Below are positions 1-8,177 of a DNA stretch of 28,218 nt, piece after piece. The notes under the pieces were generated by a model that was not told the origin of the DNA, searched no databases, and was given only the letters and a program-made list of their open reading frames with translations. The position numbers were made by a program, and so were the translations under genes. This DNA comes from a virus. The stretch is taken from IMG/VR virus record IMGVR_UViG_3300046655_000536, positions 1 to 28,218 of that record. One strand, 5' to 3'. The number at the start of each line of letters is the position of its first letter. The first letter of the stretch is position 1.

Positions 1-2490
1 GTCATCGTTTATAGTTACAAGACCACTAGCTATATTAACATCAATTACATCAGTTGTTACTGCTTGGTTGTTAGCATCACCTGCGAATATTTTTCCTTCA
101 TTTAGGTTAGGTACGGCATTGGTTCGACCTGCACCCATGATGTAAATTTGTCCACTACTACCATCAACTCGTATAACCTTAGCAATCTTCTGAAGCAGAT
201 TACTTTCACCAGTTGGTGGTGTATTTACAAGCGTACCACTAGGACCAATAAACAACTCATCGCCTACGGTGAACCCACTTGTGTCTATTCCTATTAATTT
301 ACCATGGGTAACTATATCACCCATAGCATTATTGTTTACATTTGCTGATAAAATACCAATAGAAGGCATTGTGCCACTACCATCCGAATCAGCTACATCT
401 ATGGTAAATTGTTGACCTTCTACATTTTGTCCTGATATGTAAACTGGTGTACCTTTTGTTAATGTGCCACCTGTATCATTCTTTCCTTGTACGTGAATAG
501 CACCAGTTAAATCGCCAATAAAGTCAGCCGTTACTGTGTTAAATGTAACATCATCCCCAGTTCCTAATTCTAAATTATCTCTTGCAGTAGCTACATTTTG
601 TAAGTCAGATAGGTTCTGTGACTTCTCTAAATAGATAGAACCACTACCAGTGTTTCCTCCTGAGCTTCCTATTGCATTACCACCAGTCGAGCCACTGCCA
701 CTTGTAACATAGAAAGTGTCTAAGTCGTCATCTGTTGCTGTCTCAACATTTAATTCGATAGCGTTTACATTCCACACATAAGATTTGCTATCCCATGAAC
801 CACCGAGAAAAAAGAATACAGTACCACCATCATTAAAGTAATTTAATGTTGTGTCAGGTTCATACTCACCATATAACTGCGCCCTAAGATTCCTTCTGTT
901 ATTTCTACTAATGTCAAGTATCTCTGCTAGCAATAACTCTTGATGATTTGTATATGTACTAGCACCATCTCTACGCCATTGACTTAAAATAGTATCGTCT
1001 GATTTTTTTAAAGCAGATAAAGATGCACTTGTCGGTCCTTGGCCAAATTGCCATGTTCCGTAGTCATAATCAACGTTATATTCTCCAGTCTGGGTTAAAC
1101 TATAATCAATCGCTGAAGTTACGCCCTCTATCTCGTCTGAATACTCAAGGTTAAAAACTATATCACGTAAATACCAATAAACGTCGTTGATTCCAGTTTG
1201 TGGCTTAAATTCTACTTTAAGCTGACCATCCGCTAGCGCAGGTATAGGGTCGGTAATTATTTGCTCAAATACTTTAAAAACATAATTACCATCGCTATCT
1301 GTTGTTTGATGTGTTTCGGGAACGTTTACATTTATTTCTGTTTCTGTTGTTGTCCAGCTATTCCCATCAAAATAATAGTCTGTTGCCGTTCCAGTATCTA
1401 CCCATATTTTTACGTTAAATACGTTTGTGTTACCTATTGTGCTTGCTGTGTTAGCGTACCAAAGATTAAACTCTAAACTTAGGTTTCCAGTACCATCAGC
1501 TTGCCAGTACTGCTCGTGTACAATATCAGCATCACCAACATCAAACCAGTATTCACGATTAAATTTCATACCTTGGAAGATGCTCTTATGGTCAAACTGA
1601 CCTCTTACTACTTTAATGCCACCAAAGTAGTTATTTGTTGAGCCACCCAATATTCTAAGATTACCCGCACTTGACTGAAATGTTGTTGCGCCAAACTGAA
1701 AAGTTAAATCAGTAGCTGTTTTAACCCCATCTTTATCGTATGTAAACTTTCGAACAGCACTCGGTGTTTCTACTGCACTTATTTGCGTGAGTGTCCAATC
1801 ACCATTTGCTTGTCTAAGTATTACACCATATGCCCTGAGTAAATACAGCAAGGCTGTTTCAAGGGTTAAAGGTCTATCCTCCTCGTCATCTGTCTGCCCA
1901 TATATTCTGAATCGTTCTTTTTCATGATACACTTGATTTAGTATATCATCACCATCGTTTAACGCGTTAGCCTCCCATGCTGTAAAACTTAATATATCAT
2001 TGTCATATCCGAGTGTATTTAGTATATCAGCAATAAGTACAATAGCCTTTTCTTTTTCAGGCGTAGTAGTGAGAGTAAACTCACCTCGTAATAGAATATC
2101 CTTTGCGACTATCTTTGCTGTCTGATTACCATAATTTTGTTCTGATATGGTTATTAAGTCAGGTACAACAAATCCAGTCCAAATTACATCCGAACCTCTC
2201 TTTAATCGTACAGCATACTCCCCAATTTCGCTTTCTGCGATGCTTATTATCTCTGACCTATGGCTACTATCATCTACACTTATATCGCCAGTACACGACG
2301 ATTTTTGAAGCAAATTAATAGAACGGAAATCACTCTCTTCATAGTTTCTTTTTATAGAGATGCCATTCCACTCAGTACTTGAACCACTATAACCACTCTG
2401 AAGAATTTCAAACGTATATGTATATACTGTCGAATCTGTATCGATAATTTTCTTATCGACGAAATAATATTTTAATCCGTAACCCGTCAT
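1..2490 (-). CDS. Large tail tip/fibre protein, 3' end beyond window
   Basis: An uninterrupted minus-strand frame of 830 codons runs from ATG at 2490 through the left edge. The ATG overlaps the tape-measure stop as ATGA, so the genes are translationally coupled. The first ~590 residues look like a tail hub/baseplate-type protein rich in aromatic and beta-forming residues (for example YFGGIKVVRGQFDHK and FNREYWFDVGD). A Gly/Ser linker follows at about residues 590-615. The rest has the fibre-type pattern common in environmental phages: SQNLSDLQNVATARDNLELG, then TFNTVTADFIGDLTGA, KGTPVYISGQNV, GDELFIGPSG and IMGAGRTNAVPNLNEG. Position after the tape measure fits an adsorption or tail-tip role. 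The call of tail protein is firm; the exact role (hub or receptor-binding fibre) is inferred. The gene is partial only because the window ends. Confidence 0.85.
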   Translation of the reverse strand, partial: MTGYGLKYYFVDKKIIDTDSTVYTYTFEILQSGYSGSSTEWNGISIKRNYEESDFRSINLLQKSSCTGDISVDDSSHRSEIISIAESEIGEYAVRLKRGSDVIWTGFVVPDLITISEQNYGNQTAKIVAKDILLRGEFTLTTTPEKEKAIVLIADILNTLGYDNDILSFTAWEANALNDGDDILNQVYHEKERFRIYGQTDDEEDRPLTLETALLYLLRAYGVILRQANGDWTLTQISAVETPSAVRKFTYDKDGVKTATDLTFQFGATTFQSSAGNLRILGGSTNNYFGGIKVVRGQFDHKSIFQGMKFNREYWFDVGDADIVHEQYWQADGTGNLSLEFNLWYANTASTIGNTNVFNVKIWVDTGTATDYYFDGNSWTTTETEINVNVPETHQTTDSDGNYVFKVFEQIITDPIPALADGQLKVEFKPQTGINDVYWYLRDIVFNLEYSDEIEGVTSAIDYSLTQTGEYNVDYDYGTWQFGQGPTSASLSALKKSDDTILSQWRRDGASTYTNHQELLLAEILDISRNNRRNLRAQLYGEYEPDTTLNYFNDGGTVFFFLGGSWDSKSYVWNVNAIELNVETATDDDLDTFYVTSGSGSTGGNAIGSSGGNTGSGSIYLEKSQNLSDLQNVATARDNLELGTGDDVTFNTVTADFIGDLTGAIHVQGKNDTGGTLTKGTPVYISGQNVEGQQFTIDVADSDGSGTMPSIGILSANVNNNAMGDIVTHGKLIGIDTSGFTVGDELFIGPSGTLVNTPPTGESNLLQKIAKVIRVDGSSGQIYIMGAGRTNAVPNLNEGKIFAGDANNQAVTTDVIDVNIASGLVTINDD

Positions 2491-4922
2491 CGACCCAAGC
2501 TGTAATTGGCTTCACTTAACGCCAACACAAGGTCAGTACCCTTTACTCTAAATTCACCACCGAGTTGCATTCTTTGACTCGCTCCTTGTGCTTGCAATCC
2601 TCCAAAGTCCTTCATCGCAAGTATGTTATCGTTTGGATGAAACTCAACAACCTTACCACTATCAGTTATAAGAGCATCACCTACGCTTGTTTTGTTTCCA
2701 AAAAGGGCTCCTCCTATTTTCCCAAGCAGTCCACCACCTTCGCCAAAAAAACCCGATGTCATTTTACCACCTATTGTCAGCCCGCCACCTAGTGTAAAGG
2801 ATAAAAGCATCTGAATACCCTTGCCAAGCATTGCCTTGCCTAATTCTTTTAATTGGTCAAGCAGGCTTGTCCCCTGCATAATAGCAGTGGTAAAAGCATC
2901 AGCTATAGAATTGCCCAAATCTTTATAAGCCTGATTCATTATCATCGTGTTTGATGTAATATCTCTTGCTCCTTTTATTATTTTAGCAAAAAATCCAAGT
3001 GTCTGCTCTGCCTGAACTGGGTCTGTTTTTATTGTTGCATCAGCTTGCTCTCCAGTCTCTGATGGTGCTGTTAATGATAAATTTAACAACTCAGACAAGC
3101 CAAGCATATCTAATAATCCAGTACTAGCTGAGCTTATGTAATCCCCTAAACTTTTAAATTCATTGTTATAATCTTTCTGCTCTGTTTTTAGGCCTTCTAA
3201 TTCATTTGCCAGCATCCTGAATGGATTGACTTTATTTAAGTCTGAAAGGCCTTCACTTATATTTCCTGCAAAATCAATACCAGACTCAGACAATCTTTCT
3301 GCATATTCTGCTTGAGCCTGCAGGCCATCAGCTACCTCCTGAATAGACTTAGAAGCGCCCTCCATAAATGGTATCTTTGAGAATGCCTCAGCTGTTTTAC
3401 TGGCGATATCTGCAACAATCCGTAGCACCTTGGCCTTCACAGTTTGAAAGCTAGAAATCATCCAATTAAAGAAATCACCAAATGCACCAGTAAATGTTCT
3501 TATCAAAATTAAGAACGCATCAAGGAAGACACTAAATGGATTAAGCTTTATAACAAGCTGTGCTAGTGATACAAGCGTGTTTCTCCACCAAGATACATCG
3601 CTTATTCTTTCAATAACTGCATTCCAGTTGTCAAGCAAGTAAAACAAAACCCCTGACAGCGCCACCACTCCTGCGATTATAGCTGTTATAGGGCCTCCTA
3701 ATAAAGCTATTGCTCCGGCTATTACCCCAAGCGCTGTTCCAACAACAACAAGGGCAGGTCCTAATCCTGCTAATATTGCAAGCAACTTCATTACAGACTC
3801 TTTTGTTTCATCAGAGGCATTTGTAAAGGCTCTCACCTTGTCAGCTACTGAATCAACCACTGTCTCTAATTTTTTTAATATTCCTAAATCCGCAAGCTCA
3901 ATAAACATTCCCTCAATGGCTGAACGCAACTCGGTAAAAGCCCCACGCAGTCCTTGCATCTGAGTGTCTGCAACTCTTTTTGCTGTGCCACCTGAATCTG
4001 AAAGACTTGCTTCAAATTCTCTTAGCTTATCAGTGCCTTGCGATAATAGCGCAACAAGTCCAGGACCTGCTCTTTTCCCAAATATATCAATAGCCTCTTG
4101 AGTGCCCCCTGACTTTTGGGTCAATGTATCAAGAATATCAGCCATTGGGAGCATGTTTCCATTAGCATCATTCATTGAAAATCCTAGCTCTTGAGATGCC
4201 TCCCCTAACGTAGTTAATATACCTCTCAGGGTAGTGCCTGCCATGCTTGCCTGAATACCTGCATCCGATAGCATACCTATAATAGCTGATGTTTCTTCTA
4301 GTGAAACACCCATGCCTGCTGAGATAGGCGCTACAAATTTCATAGCATAGCCTAACTGCATTAAGTTAGTATTGCTTGTAGTGAAGGTTTTTGCCATTAC
4401 ATCGACCACATGGTCAATCTCGCTCGCATCCTTACCAAATCCAGTAAGAATATTTGATGCAATATCACTAGCTGTGGCTAAATCCATCGCACCTGCACTA
4501 GCCAAATTCAATACTCCCGGCATAGCTTTCATTATCTCAACAGTATTAAAACCTGCCATTGCCAAAAAGTTCATTCCTTGAGCTGCCTGACTTGCTGTAA
4601 ACTTTGTCGTGCTACCTAGTTCTTTTGCTTGGTCACGTAATAAAGCAAACTCTTCACCAGTAGCACCAGTTACTGCTTTTACCTGATTCATGGCCTGCTC
4701 AAAATCCATAGCAGTTTTTACCATGGCCACACCAAGCCCAGTTATTGGAACTGTAAGCCTTCTAGTTAGTGTTTGGCCAGTTGCTTTGACTTCTTGACCA
4801 AATCCTTTTAATAAGCCACTAGCTTGCCTTAAACCTTTTTGAAGGCCCTTTATATCAGCGCCTAGTATAGCATTAAATCCACCTATGCTTGTTGTATTAC
4901 CACCTACTGTTGTTGACGCCAT
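2487..4922 (-). CDS. Tail tape measure protein (TP901 family)
   Basis: This 811-residue protein sets tail length and is threaded through the tail tube. The N-terminal third carries the TP901-type minor tail domain: MDFEQAMNQVKAVTGA near residue 72, then LGSTTKFTASQAAQGMNFLA, ASDIASNILTGFG and GVSLEETSAIIGMLSDAGIQ. Hydrophobic segments lie around residues 385-430 (LLAILAGLGPALVVVGTALG and ALLGGPITAIIAGVVALSG), as is normal for tape measures that contact the host membrane. The start is ATG at 4922, overlapping the upstream chaperone gene by 19 bases, with GGAG six bases before it. By the usual ~1.5 angstrom per residue, the tail would be roughly 120 nm. Next to it are the G/GT chaperone genes upstream and the large tail protein downstream. 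Confidence 0.93.
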   Translation of the reverse strand: MASTTVGGNTTSIGGFNAILGADIKGLQKGLRQASGLLKGFGQEVKATGQTLTRRLTVPITGLGVAMVKTAMDFEQAMNQVKAVTGATGEEFALLRDQAKELGSTTKFTASQAAQGMNFLAMAGFNTVEIMKAMPGVLNLASAGAMDLATASDIASNILTGFGKDASEIDHVVDVMAKTFTTSNTNLMQLGYAMKFVAPISAGMGVSLEETSAIIGMLSDAGIQASMAGTTLRGILTTLGEASQELGFSMNDANGNMLPMADILDTLTQKSGGTQEAIDIFGKRAGPGLVALLSQGTDKLREFEASLSDSGGTAKRVADTQMQGLRGAFTELRSAIEGMFIELADLGILKKLETVVDSVADKVRAFTNASDETKESVMKLLAILAGLGPALVVVGTALGVIAGAIALLGGPITAIIAGVVALSGVLFYLLDNWNAVIERISDVSWWRNTLVSLAQLVIKLNPFSVFLDAFLILIRTFTGAFGDFFNWMISSFQTVKAKVLRIVADIASKTAEAFSKIPFMEGASKSIQEVADGLQAQAEYAERLSESGIDFAGNISEGLSDLNKVNPFRMLANELEGLKTEQKDYNNEFKSLGDYISSASTGLLDMLGLSELLNLSLTAPSETGEQADATIKTDPVQAEQTLGFFAKIIKGARDITSNTMIMNQAYKDLGNSIADAFTTAIMQGTSLLDQLKELGKAMLGKGIQMLLSFTLGGGLTIGGKMTSGFFGEGGGLLGKIGGALFGNKTSVGDALITDSGKVVEFHPNDNILAMKDFGGLQAQGASQRMQLGGEFRVKGTDLVLALSEANYSLGR

Positions 4923-5236
4923 TGCTTTCTCCGTTTGTTGCTTCTCTCGATAATATCCTCAAAATCTGGTCGGCTCATTTTTTTATCGGCTTTTTCGTTT
5001 TTAAGTGGAAGCATTTTATTAGGTGTTAATTTTCTCCTGCCTTTATTATCTAAGCCTGAGTAAACGGAAGTAAGATAGGAATTTAAACGCATCACTGTAT
5101 AGTCATGCAGTACATTCTCCTCGAAAGCCCTCGCCATAAGATTAAAGTCGTAAACAGTAGTTTTTCTTATATTTTCAGGCATTAAACCCATTCGGTAGCC
5201 CAAAATATACAAGTCCTCTAATGTTGTTACCGACCC
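4904..5236 (-). CDS. Tail assembly chaperone T part, expressed by -1 frameshift
   Basis: This frame has no good start of its own at its 5' end but is open back into the end of the upstream chaperone gene in the -1 frame: after KK of that gene it reads GSVTTLEDLYILGYRMGLMP. This is the lambda G/GT arrangement just before the tape measure gene, so the product is probably a G-T fusion of about 206 residues that loads the tape measure protein during tail assembly. The T part is 110 residues, with a basic, Gln-rich C-terminus (RSNKRRKQWRQQQ). Independent initiation at ATG 5191 or 5182 is the alternative. The protein sequence itself is not diagnostic; the call rests on position, frame relation and length. 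Confidence 0.72.
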   Translation of the reverse strand, partial: GSVTTLEDLYILGYRMGLMPENIRKTTVYDFNLMARAFEENVLHDYTVMRLNSYLTSVYSGLDNKGRRKLTPNKMLPLKNEKADKKMSRPDFEDIIERSNKRRKQWRQQQ

Positions 5237-5523
5237 TTTTTCGGCCGAGGGCTCTTTAGGTTTCCCACAGATTCTCGAACTAAGTCAAATATCTCAGATA
5301 ACTGTGAAAAATCCATTGTACCTATTGCCTCTTTTGGAACTTCTTTGCCTCCTGACGAGGATAAGGCTTGGATAAATAGCTTAATGTTAGCAACCTTGTC
5401 AAGCGCCTCATCAATACTATTTAGCCCAACCCCTGCCTCTTCAGTAAAACGCTCTAAAGCGTTGAGGTCAAACTTAAAGAAATACTCGACACCATCTATC
5501 GAAATTGATTTCTTACCTTTCAT
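5227..5523 (-). CDS. Tail assembly chaperone G-like protein
   Basis: A 98-residue protein between tail tube and tape measure genes. It begins MKGKKSISIDGVEYFFKFDL and has the short beta start plus helical body (ALERFTEEAGVGLNSIDEAL, FSQLSEIFDLVRESV) typical of gpG-like tail chaperones of siphoviruses. Its role would be to coat the tape measure protein before tube polymerisation. The ATG at 5523 touches the stop of the tail tube gene. The last codons (PRPKKGR, then stop) contain the A-rich slip site that appears to lead into the T frame. Function is inferred mainly from gene order. Confidence 0.75.
   Translation of the reverse strand: MKGKKSISIDGVEYFFKFDLNALERFTEEAGVGLNSIDEALDKVANIKLFIQALSSSGGKEVPKEAIGTMDFSQLSEIFDLVRESVGNLKSPRPKKGR
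5236..5242 (-). other. Probable -1 ribosomal frameshift site (G/GT)
   Basis: Minus-strand GAAAAAG is read in zero frame as ..G AAA AAG. A lysine tRNA on AAG can slip back one base to AAA. Three codons later the zero frame ends in TAA (5227-5229), while the -1 frame stays open to 4904. The heptamer is not the ideal A AAA AAG, so an A-AAG single-codon slip is the more likely mechanism. No clear downstream pseudoknot was worked out. Confidence 0.55.
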
Positions 5524-5939
5524 TAGCTAACAGCTACTCTAGATAAAGCTCCATCACCAGTAAAGCTACCAGATAGAGTTGCTGTATCTTCATTCGCTGC
5601 AACTAAACTAACAGAAGATAAAGAAGCTGTGCCAGTATAAGAAACACCCTTTGTAGTATATGCTCCTGACTGTGGCTCAAATTCAATATCAGCTTGTGTT
5701 CTGTTTATAAGATAGTCGACTAATATATCAACAGTCCCAGTTGTAGTTTCAAAATCAGCGATTCCGTCTAGGTCAACGCTCCATGATTTTTGTCCTTGAA
5801 TATGCTCAGCCCATCCTGCCGAATCTTTTGTGGATGAGTCAGGTAAATCCATTTCAATGTTAAGTGTTGCCGAAGTGGTCGCTGCAAATGCAGTACCATC
5901 GTCTTTCAGCAAAATTAATGTTCCGTTTACTGCTGCCAT
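5523..5939 (-). CDS. Major tail protein (tail tube)
   Basis: A 138-residue beta-rich protein, MAAVNGTLILLKDDGTAFAA at its start, with the TP901-1-type tail tube pattern: LNIEMDLPDSSTKDSAGWAE, then GQKSWSVDLDGIADF and a C-terminal SLSSVSLVAANEDTATLSGSFTGDG. It forms the tube around the tape measure. Position between the tail-terminator gene and the chaperone genes is canonical. It is separated from the gene upstream by 68 bases (5940-6007), unlike its tightly overlapping neighbours, which suggests separate expression; no convincing promoter was found there. A 7-bp inverted repeat (GTGTATT / AATACAC) brackets that gap. Confidence 0.88.
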   Translation of the reverse strand: MAAVNGTLILLKDDGTAFAATTSATLNIEMDLPDSSTKDSAGWAEHIQGQKSWSVDLDGIADFETTTGTVDILVDYLINRTQADIEFEPQSGAYTTKGVSYTGTASLSSVSLVAANEDTATLSGSFTGDGALSRVAVS

Positions 5940-6007
5940 TGTGTGTGTATTTAATTGAAGTTAAACTTTGTAAAAGATAAAAAAATCTAAGGACTTTTAA
6001 TACACCC

Positions 6008-6436
6008 TTATTTTTCTTCTATTACGTGACGAAATCTTAACTCCCGAATGAAGTAAGTATAGGTATCAGTCTTTTCTTTAATAAAAATGTCATTATCTAC
6101 AACCGAGGTTATGACATTAAAGTCATTTAAGTTAAAAGGAACTGGCCTTGCTCTTATAATCTCTTTTACTTGATTAACGACGTTATTTAATTTTGCACGA
6201 CTTCCATTATCCAAAGAAAACCTATCTACAACGCTCAATGAAAAAGTTACATTATCCATAAACGTTGACTTTGTAGAATTATCAGTAAGGGTTGTATCTG
6301 CAAACTGTATATGTGGATAAGTCCCATTAGAAGGAACCTCATCATAAACTGGCACTGGACTACCACTTAATGTTACATTAGTGTTTAGTAATGTATAGTA
6401 CGCTGTTTGAAGTTGTGTTGTTGAGTCCTTAGCCAT
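6008..6436 (-). CDS. Tail completion/terminator protein (DUF3168-like)
   Basis: A 142-residue protein of the DUF3168/tail-terminator type. Visible hallmarks are TAYYTLLNTNVTLSG near the N-terminus, VPVYDEVPSNGTYPHIQFAD (the conserved YD..P....PYI segment) and an alternating beta segment FSLSVVDRFSLDNGS, with IRELRFRHVIEE at the end. The family caps the tail tube and interfaces with head closure proteins. It overlaps the HK97 gp10-like gene by eight bases and precedes the tail tube gene, the normal order. Confidence 0.82.
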   Translation of the reverse strand: MAKDSTTQLQTAYYTLLNTNVTLSGSPVPVYDEVPSNGTYPHIQFADTTLTDNSTKSTFMDNVTFSLSVVDRFSLDNGSRAKLNNVVNQVKEIIRARPVPFNLNDFNVITSVVDNDIFIKEKTDTYTYFIRELRFRHVIEEK

Positions 6437-6860
6437 TTTTCATCAACCTCTTGAGATTTTTTATTAGATTTGGTTTTTCAGCTTCAAACGCAGGAAATAA
6501 ATATGGACGTGGCCTTACACCACCCCCACCACCGTTTGATTTTTTAAACTGTATAGCTACATCAGAGTAATCAACACCACTTATTTTTGTATTCACCCTT
6601 GACCTAGTTCCGAACTCAACGTAAGGAGCATACTCAACATTTGTATATACCCTCCTTCCTATGCCACCAAACTTCTCTGTTTTTAAAGATGAGCGTAGCC
6701 TTCCACTATCTACTGGTACACGATTTTTTGCATCACTCTCTATTTTTAATGCTGAAGCATTTATAAGAAACTCCGCTTTTTTTTTCATCTTAGGAGTGAG
6801 GGTTTCAACATTTCTCATAACCCTTGCAAACTGCTTTTTATTTAAGGAAGTTCTAAGCAT
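6429..6860 (-). CDS. HK97 gp10-like neck/tail component
   Basis: A 143-residue protein with the HK97-gp10 pattern: LINASALKIESDAKNRVPVD, SGRLRSSLKTE, VYTNVEYAPYVEFGTRS and, near the end, RPRPYLFPAFEAEKPN. Family members join the connector to the tail (head-tail joining). A glycine tract (NGGGGG) precedes the conserved RP.P(Y/F) motif. ATG at 6860 overlaps the upstream gene by eight bases, and its end overlaps the tail-terminator gene, indicating a translationally coupled head-tail closure module. Confidence 0.88.
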   Translation of the reverse strand: MLRTSLNKKQFARVMRNVETLTPKMKKKAEFLINASALKIESDAKNRVPVDSGRLRSSLKTEKFGGIGRRVYTNVEYAPYVEFGTRSRVNTKISGVDYSDVAIQFKKSNGGGGGVRPRPYLFPAFEAEKPNLIKNLKRLMKNG

Positions 6861-7227
6861 TTACATCCTCAACAGCTACAAGTTCTGTATATGAATGTTG
6901 CTCTCCTCTATCTCTTGCATACTCTATGTTAAATGTGCGCCCATCGTACTGCGCTCTTAACAAATAATCGTATGTGGCTCTATCATATCCAAGGTCAACA
7001 AAATCATCTCTATAACGAGTTACAATTTTATACCTTATCTTGCCTTTTAATCCACCTATTTCGTAAGCCTCAGAGCCTGATACAGCGCTTATATTAGCCC
7101 ATACAGTTGATAGTGTATTCCAGTCTTGTGTATTCCCTCCCATACCATCCGATGTTAGAGAATAATACTGAAAAGTTATTCTCTGTTTCATCAAGCCAAC
7201 ATTCGCTTGTCTGTTCTTTGTTTTCAT
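6853..7227 (-). CDS. Head-tail adaptor (SPP1 gp16-like stopper)
   Basis: A 124-residue protein with the head-closure/adaptor pattern: MKQRITFQYYSLTSDGMGGN, TQDWNTLSTVWANISAVSGSE, then IRYKIVTRYR and FNIEYARDRGEQHSYTELVA. Members close the DNA exit channel and provide the site for tail docking. It lies between the gp6-like connector (gap of three bases) and the gp10-like gene. Confidence 0.85.
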   Translation of the reverse strand: MKTKNRQANVGLMKQRITFQYYSLTSDGMGGNTQDWNTLSTVWANISAVSGSEAYEIGGLKGKIRYKIVTRYRDDFVDLGYDRATYDYLLRAQYDGRTFNIEYARDRGEQHSYTELVAVEDVNA

Positions 7228-7230
7228 TCA

Positions 7231-7836
7231 TCAGATTAGTTTGGTGTATTTCTTAAAGAATGACTTAGAATTATTAGGTAATTCAGATACGCTACCTTCT
7301 ACTAAATCTTGTCTATCTTCGTATGACGAAAGTACACATTTTTTAAGACCAGTTATAATGCCATTAGGAATAGTTGTATATCCTGCGACATACACAACCT
7401 TTAATCGTATTCTCTGAAATGGCGCTTCATACGCATCGACAGAATTAAATACTATTGTGTCACCTTGTAAATAATAATCATCCCCGACAGTCAATGCAGT
7501 TTCAGTGCCTTGGTTATTGATGGTTTTGACAGAACTCACCGACTGTACGGGGAATAATGGTAAATCAACTCTTTGCCCGAAGCTTTCCCATTCAGCAGTT
7601 ACTGTCTTTTCTATGAGTTGAAATGAAAAGTTTTGCTCTACCATATCAATAATGCCAGCAACCAAGGATGTTATTAGGCTGTCATCATCACTTGTTTCGA
7701 CTTTCATCCACGCTTTTGCATCGGATGTGCTCAATACATCTGTTGCAGAATTTGTTCCAGTATTGGTTGTCGATACTGTTACAACTCCATTTAAACCATA
7801 GTCAGGTGTCCGTATGCTACTACTAAGCAAGCCCAT
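7231..7836 (-). CDS. Head-tail connector (gp6-like/YqbG-type)
   Basis: A 201-residue protein. Its centre has the connector pattern LSTSDAKAWMKVETSDDDSL followed by LVAGIIDMVEQNFSFQLIEK, then LPLFPVQSVSSVKTINNQGT and LKVVYVAGYTTIPNGI, and a final helix LKKCVLSSYEDRQ. This is the organisation of HK97 gp6-like proteins that bind under the portal. Residues 1-35, rich in Ser/Thr, are outside the usual domain. ATG at 7836 overlaps the upstream gene by 14 bases. Confidence 0.85.
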   Translation of the reverse strand: MGLLSSSIRTPDYGLNGVVTVSTTNTGTNSATDVLSTSDAKAWMKVETSDDDSLITSLVAGIIDMVEQNFSFQLIEKTVTAEWESFGQRVDLPLFPVQSVSSVKTINNQGTETALTVGDDYYLQGDTIVFNSVDAYEAPFQRIRLKVVYVAGYTTIPNGIITGLKKCVLSSYEDRQDLVEGSVSELPNNSKSFFKKYTKLI

Positions 7837-8107
7837 TTAATTCATCCATAAGTTTTACAGCTTTACTTTTTGTCATTCTATCAATTATTTGATTGCCTTT
7901 TTTGACGTAATACATTGTTTTTGTAGTTTCGTCTTTTTCGATATGTATTTTATCCGCCTTGTTGTAAGCACGTTTATCTTCTTTTGTCTCATACAATAAG
8001 CCACGCTTTAACATATCAGTCAATGTTGATGAATCAGCGTTAAATGCTTGGTCAATTTTGTACGGTTTTTTACCGTATCTAAAGTTTTTTCTACATCTAT
8101 AAGGCAT
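7823..8107 (-). CDS. Small basic protein between capsid and connector genes
   Basis: A 94-residue lysine-rich protein (MPYRCRKNFRYGKKPYKIDQ) not recognised by family. Its second half reads as a beta hairpin (KDETTKTMYYVKKGNQIIDR) and a short helix. The place immediately after the major capsid gene and before the gp6-like connector is often occupied by a small head protein or a Rho-N/SAP-like domain protein; no clear LEM/SAP motif was seen here. ATG at 8107 is the only sensible start. A tRNA-like hairpin lies just upstream. Confidence 0.7.
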   Translation of the reverse strand: MPYRCRKNFRYGKKPYKIDQAFNADSSTLTDMLKRGLLYETKEDKRAYNKADKIHIEKDETTKTMYYVKKGNQIIDRMTKSKAVKLMDELNGLA

Positions 8108-8124
8108 AACAGTAATTTAGTTAG

Positions 8125-8168
8125 AAGGATGGGCAGGAATCGAACCTGCCCAAGTTCCAAACATCCTT
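8125..8168 (-). other. tRNA-like T-arm plus acceptor-stem structure
   Basis: Read on the minus strand, GGGCAGG TTCGATT CCTGCCC (8131-8151) is a 7-bp stem with a canonical tRNA T-loop. It is enclosed by AAGGATG at 8162-8168 and CATCCTT at 8125-8131, a 6-7 bp outer stem resembling an acceptor stem. Only about 10 bases lie where the D and anticodon arms should be, and there is no CCA. It is therefore a tRNA remnant, mini tRNA-like structure or processing signal, not a working tRNA. It sits in the 70-base gap after the capsid gene. Confidence 0.55.
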
Positions 8169-8177
8169 ATGGTAATC

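Noticed and set aside
1261-2318. Plus-strand frames of 71 codons opposite the large tail gene
   Set aside because: The minus frame is open for 830 codons through the same region; the plus frames are cysteine- or leucine-rich antisense by-products with no start signals.
5940-6007. Promoter for the tail tube gene
   Set aside because: No TAnnTTTG or good TATAAT box with proper spacing; only a wide 7-bp inverted repeat was seen.
8125-8168. A complete tRNA gene
   Set aside because: Only the T-arm and an acceptor-like stem are present; about 10 bases are left for D and anticodon arms, so it cannot be a standard tRNA.
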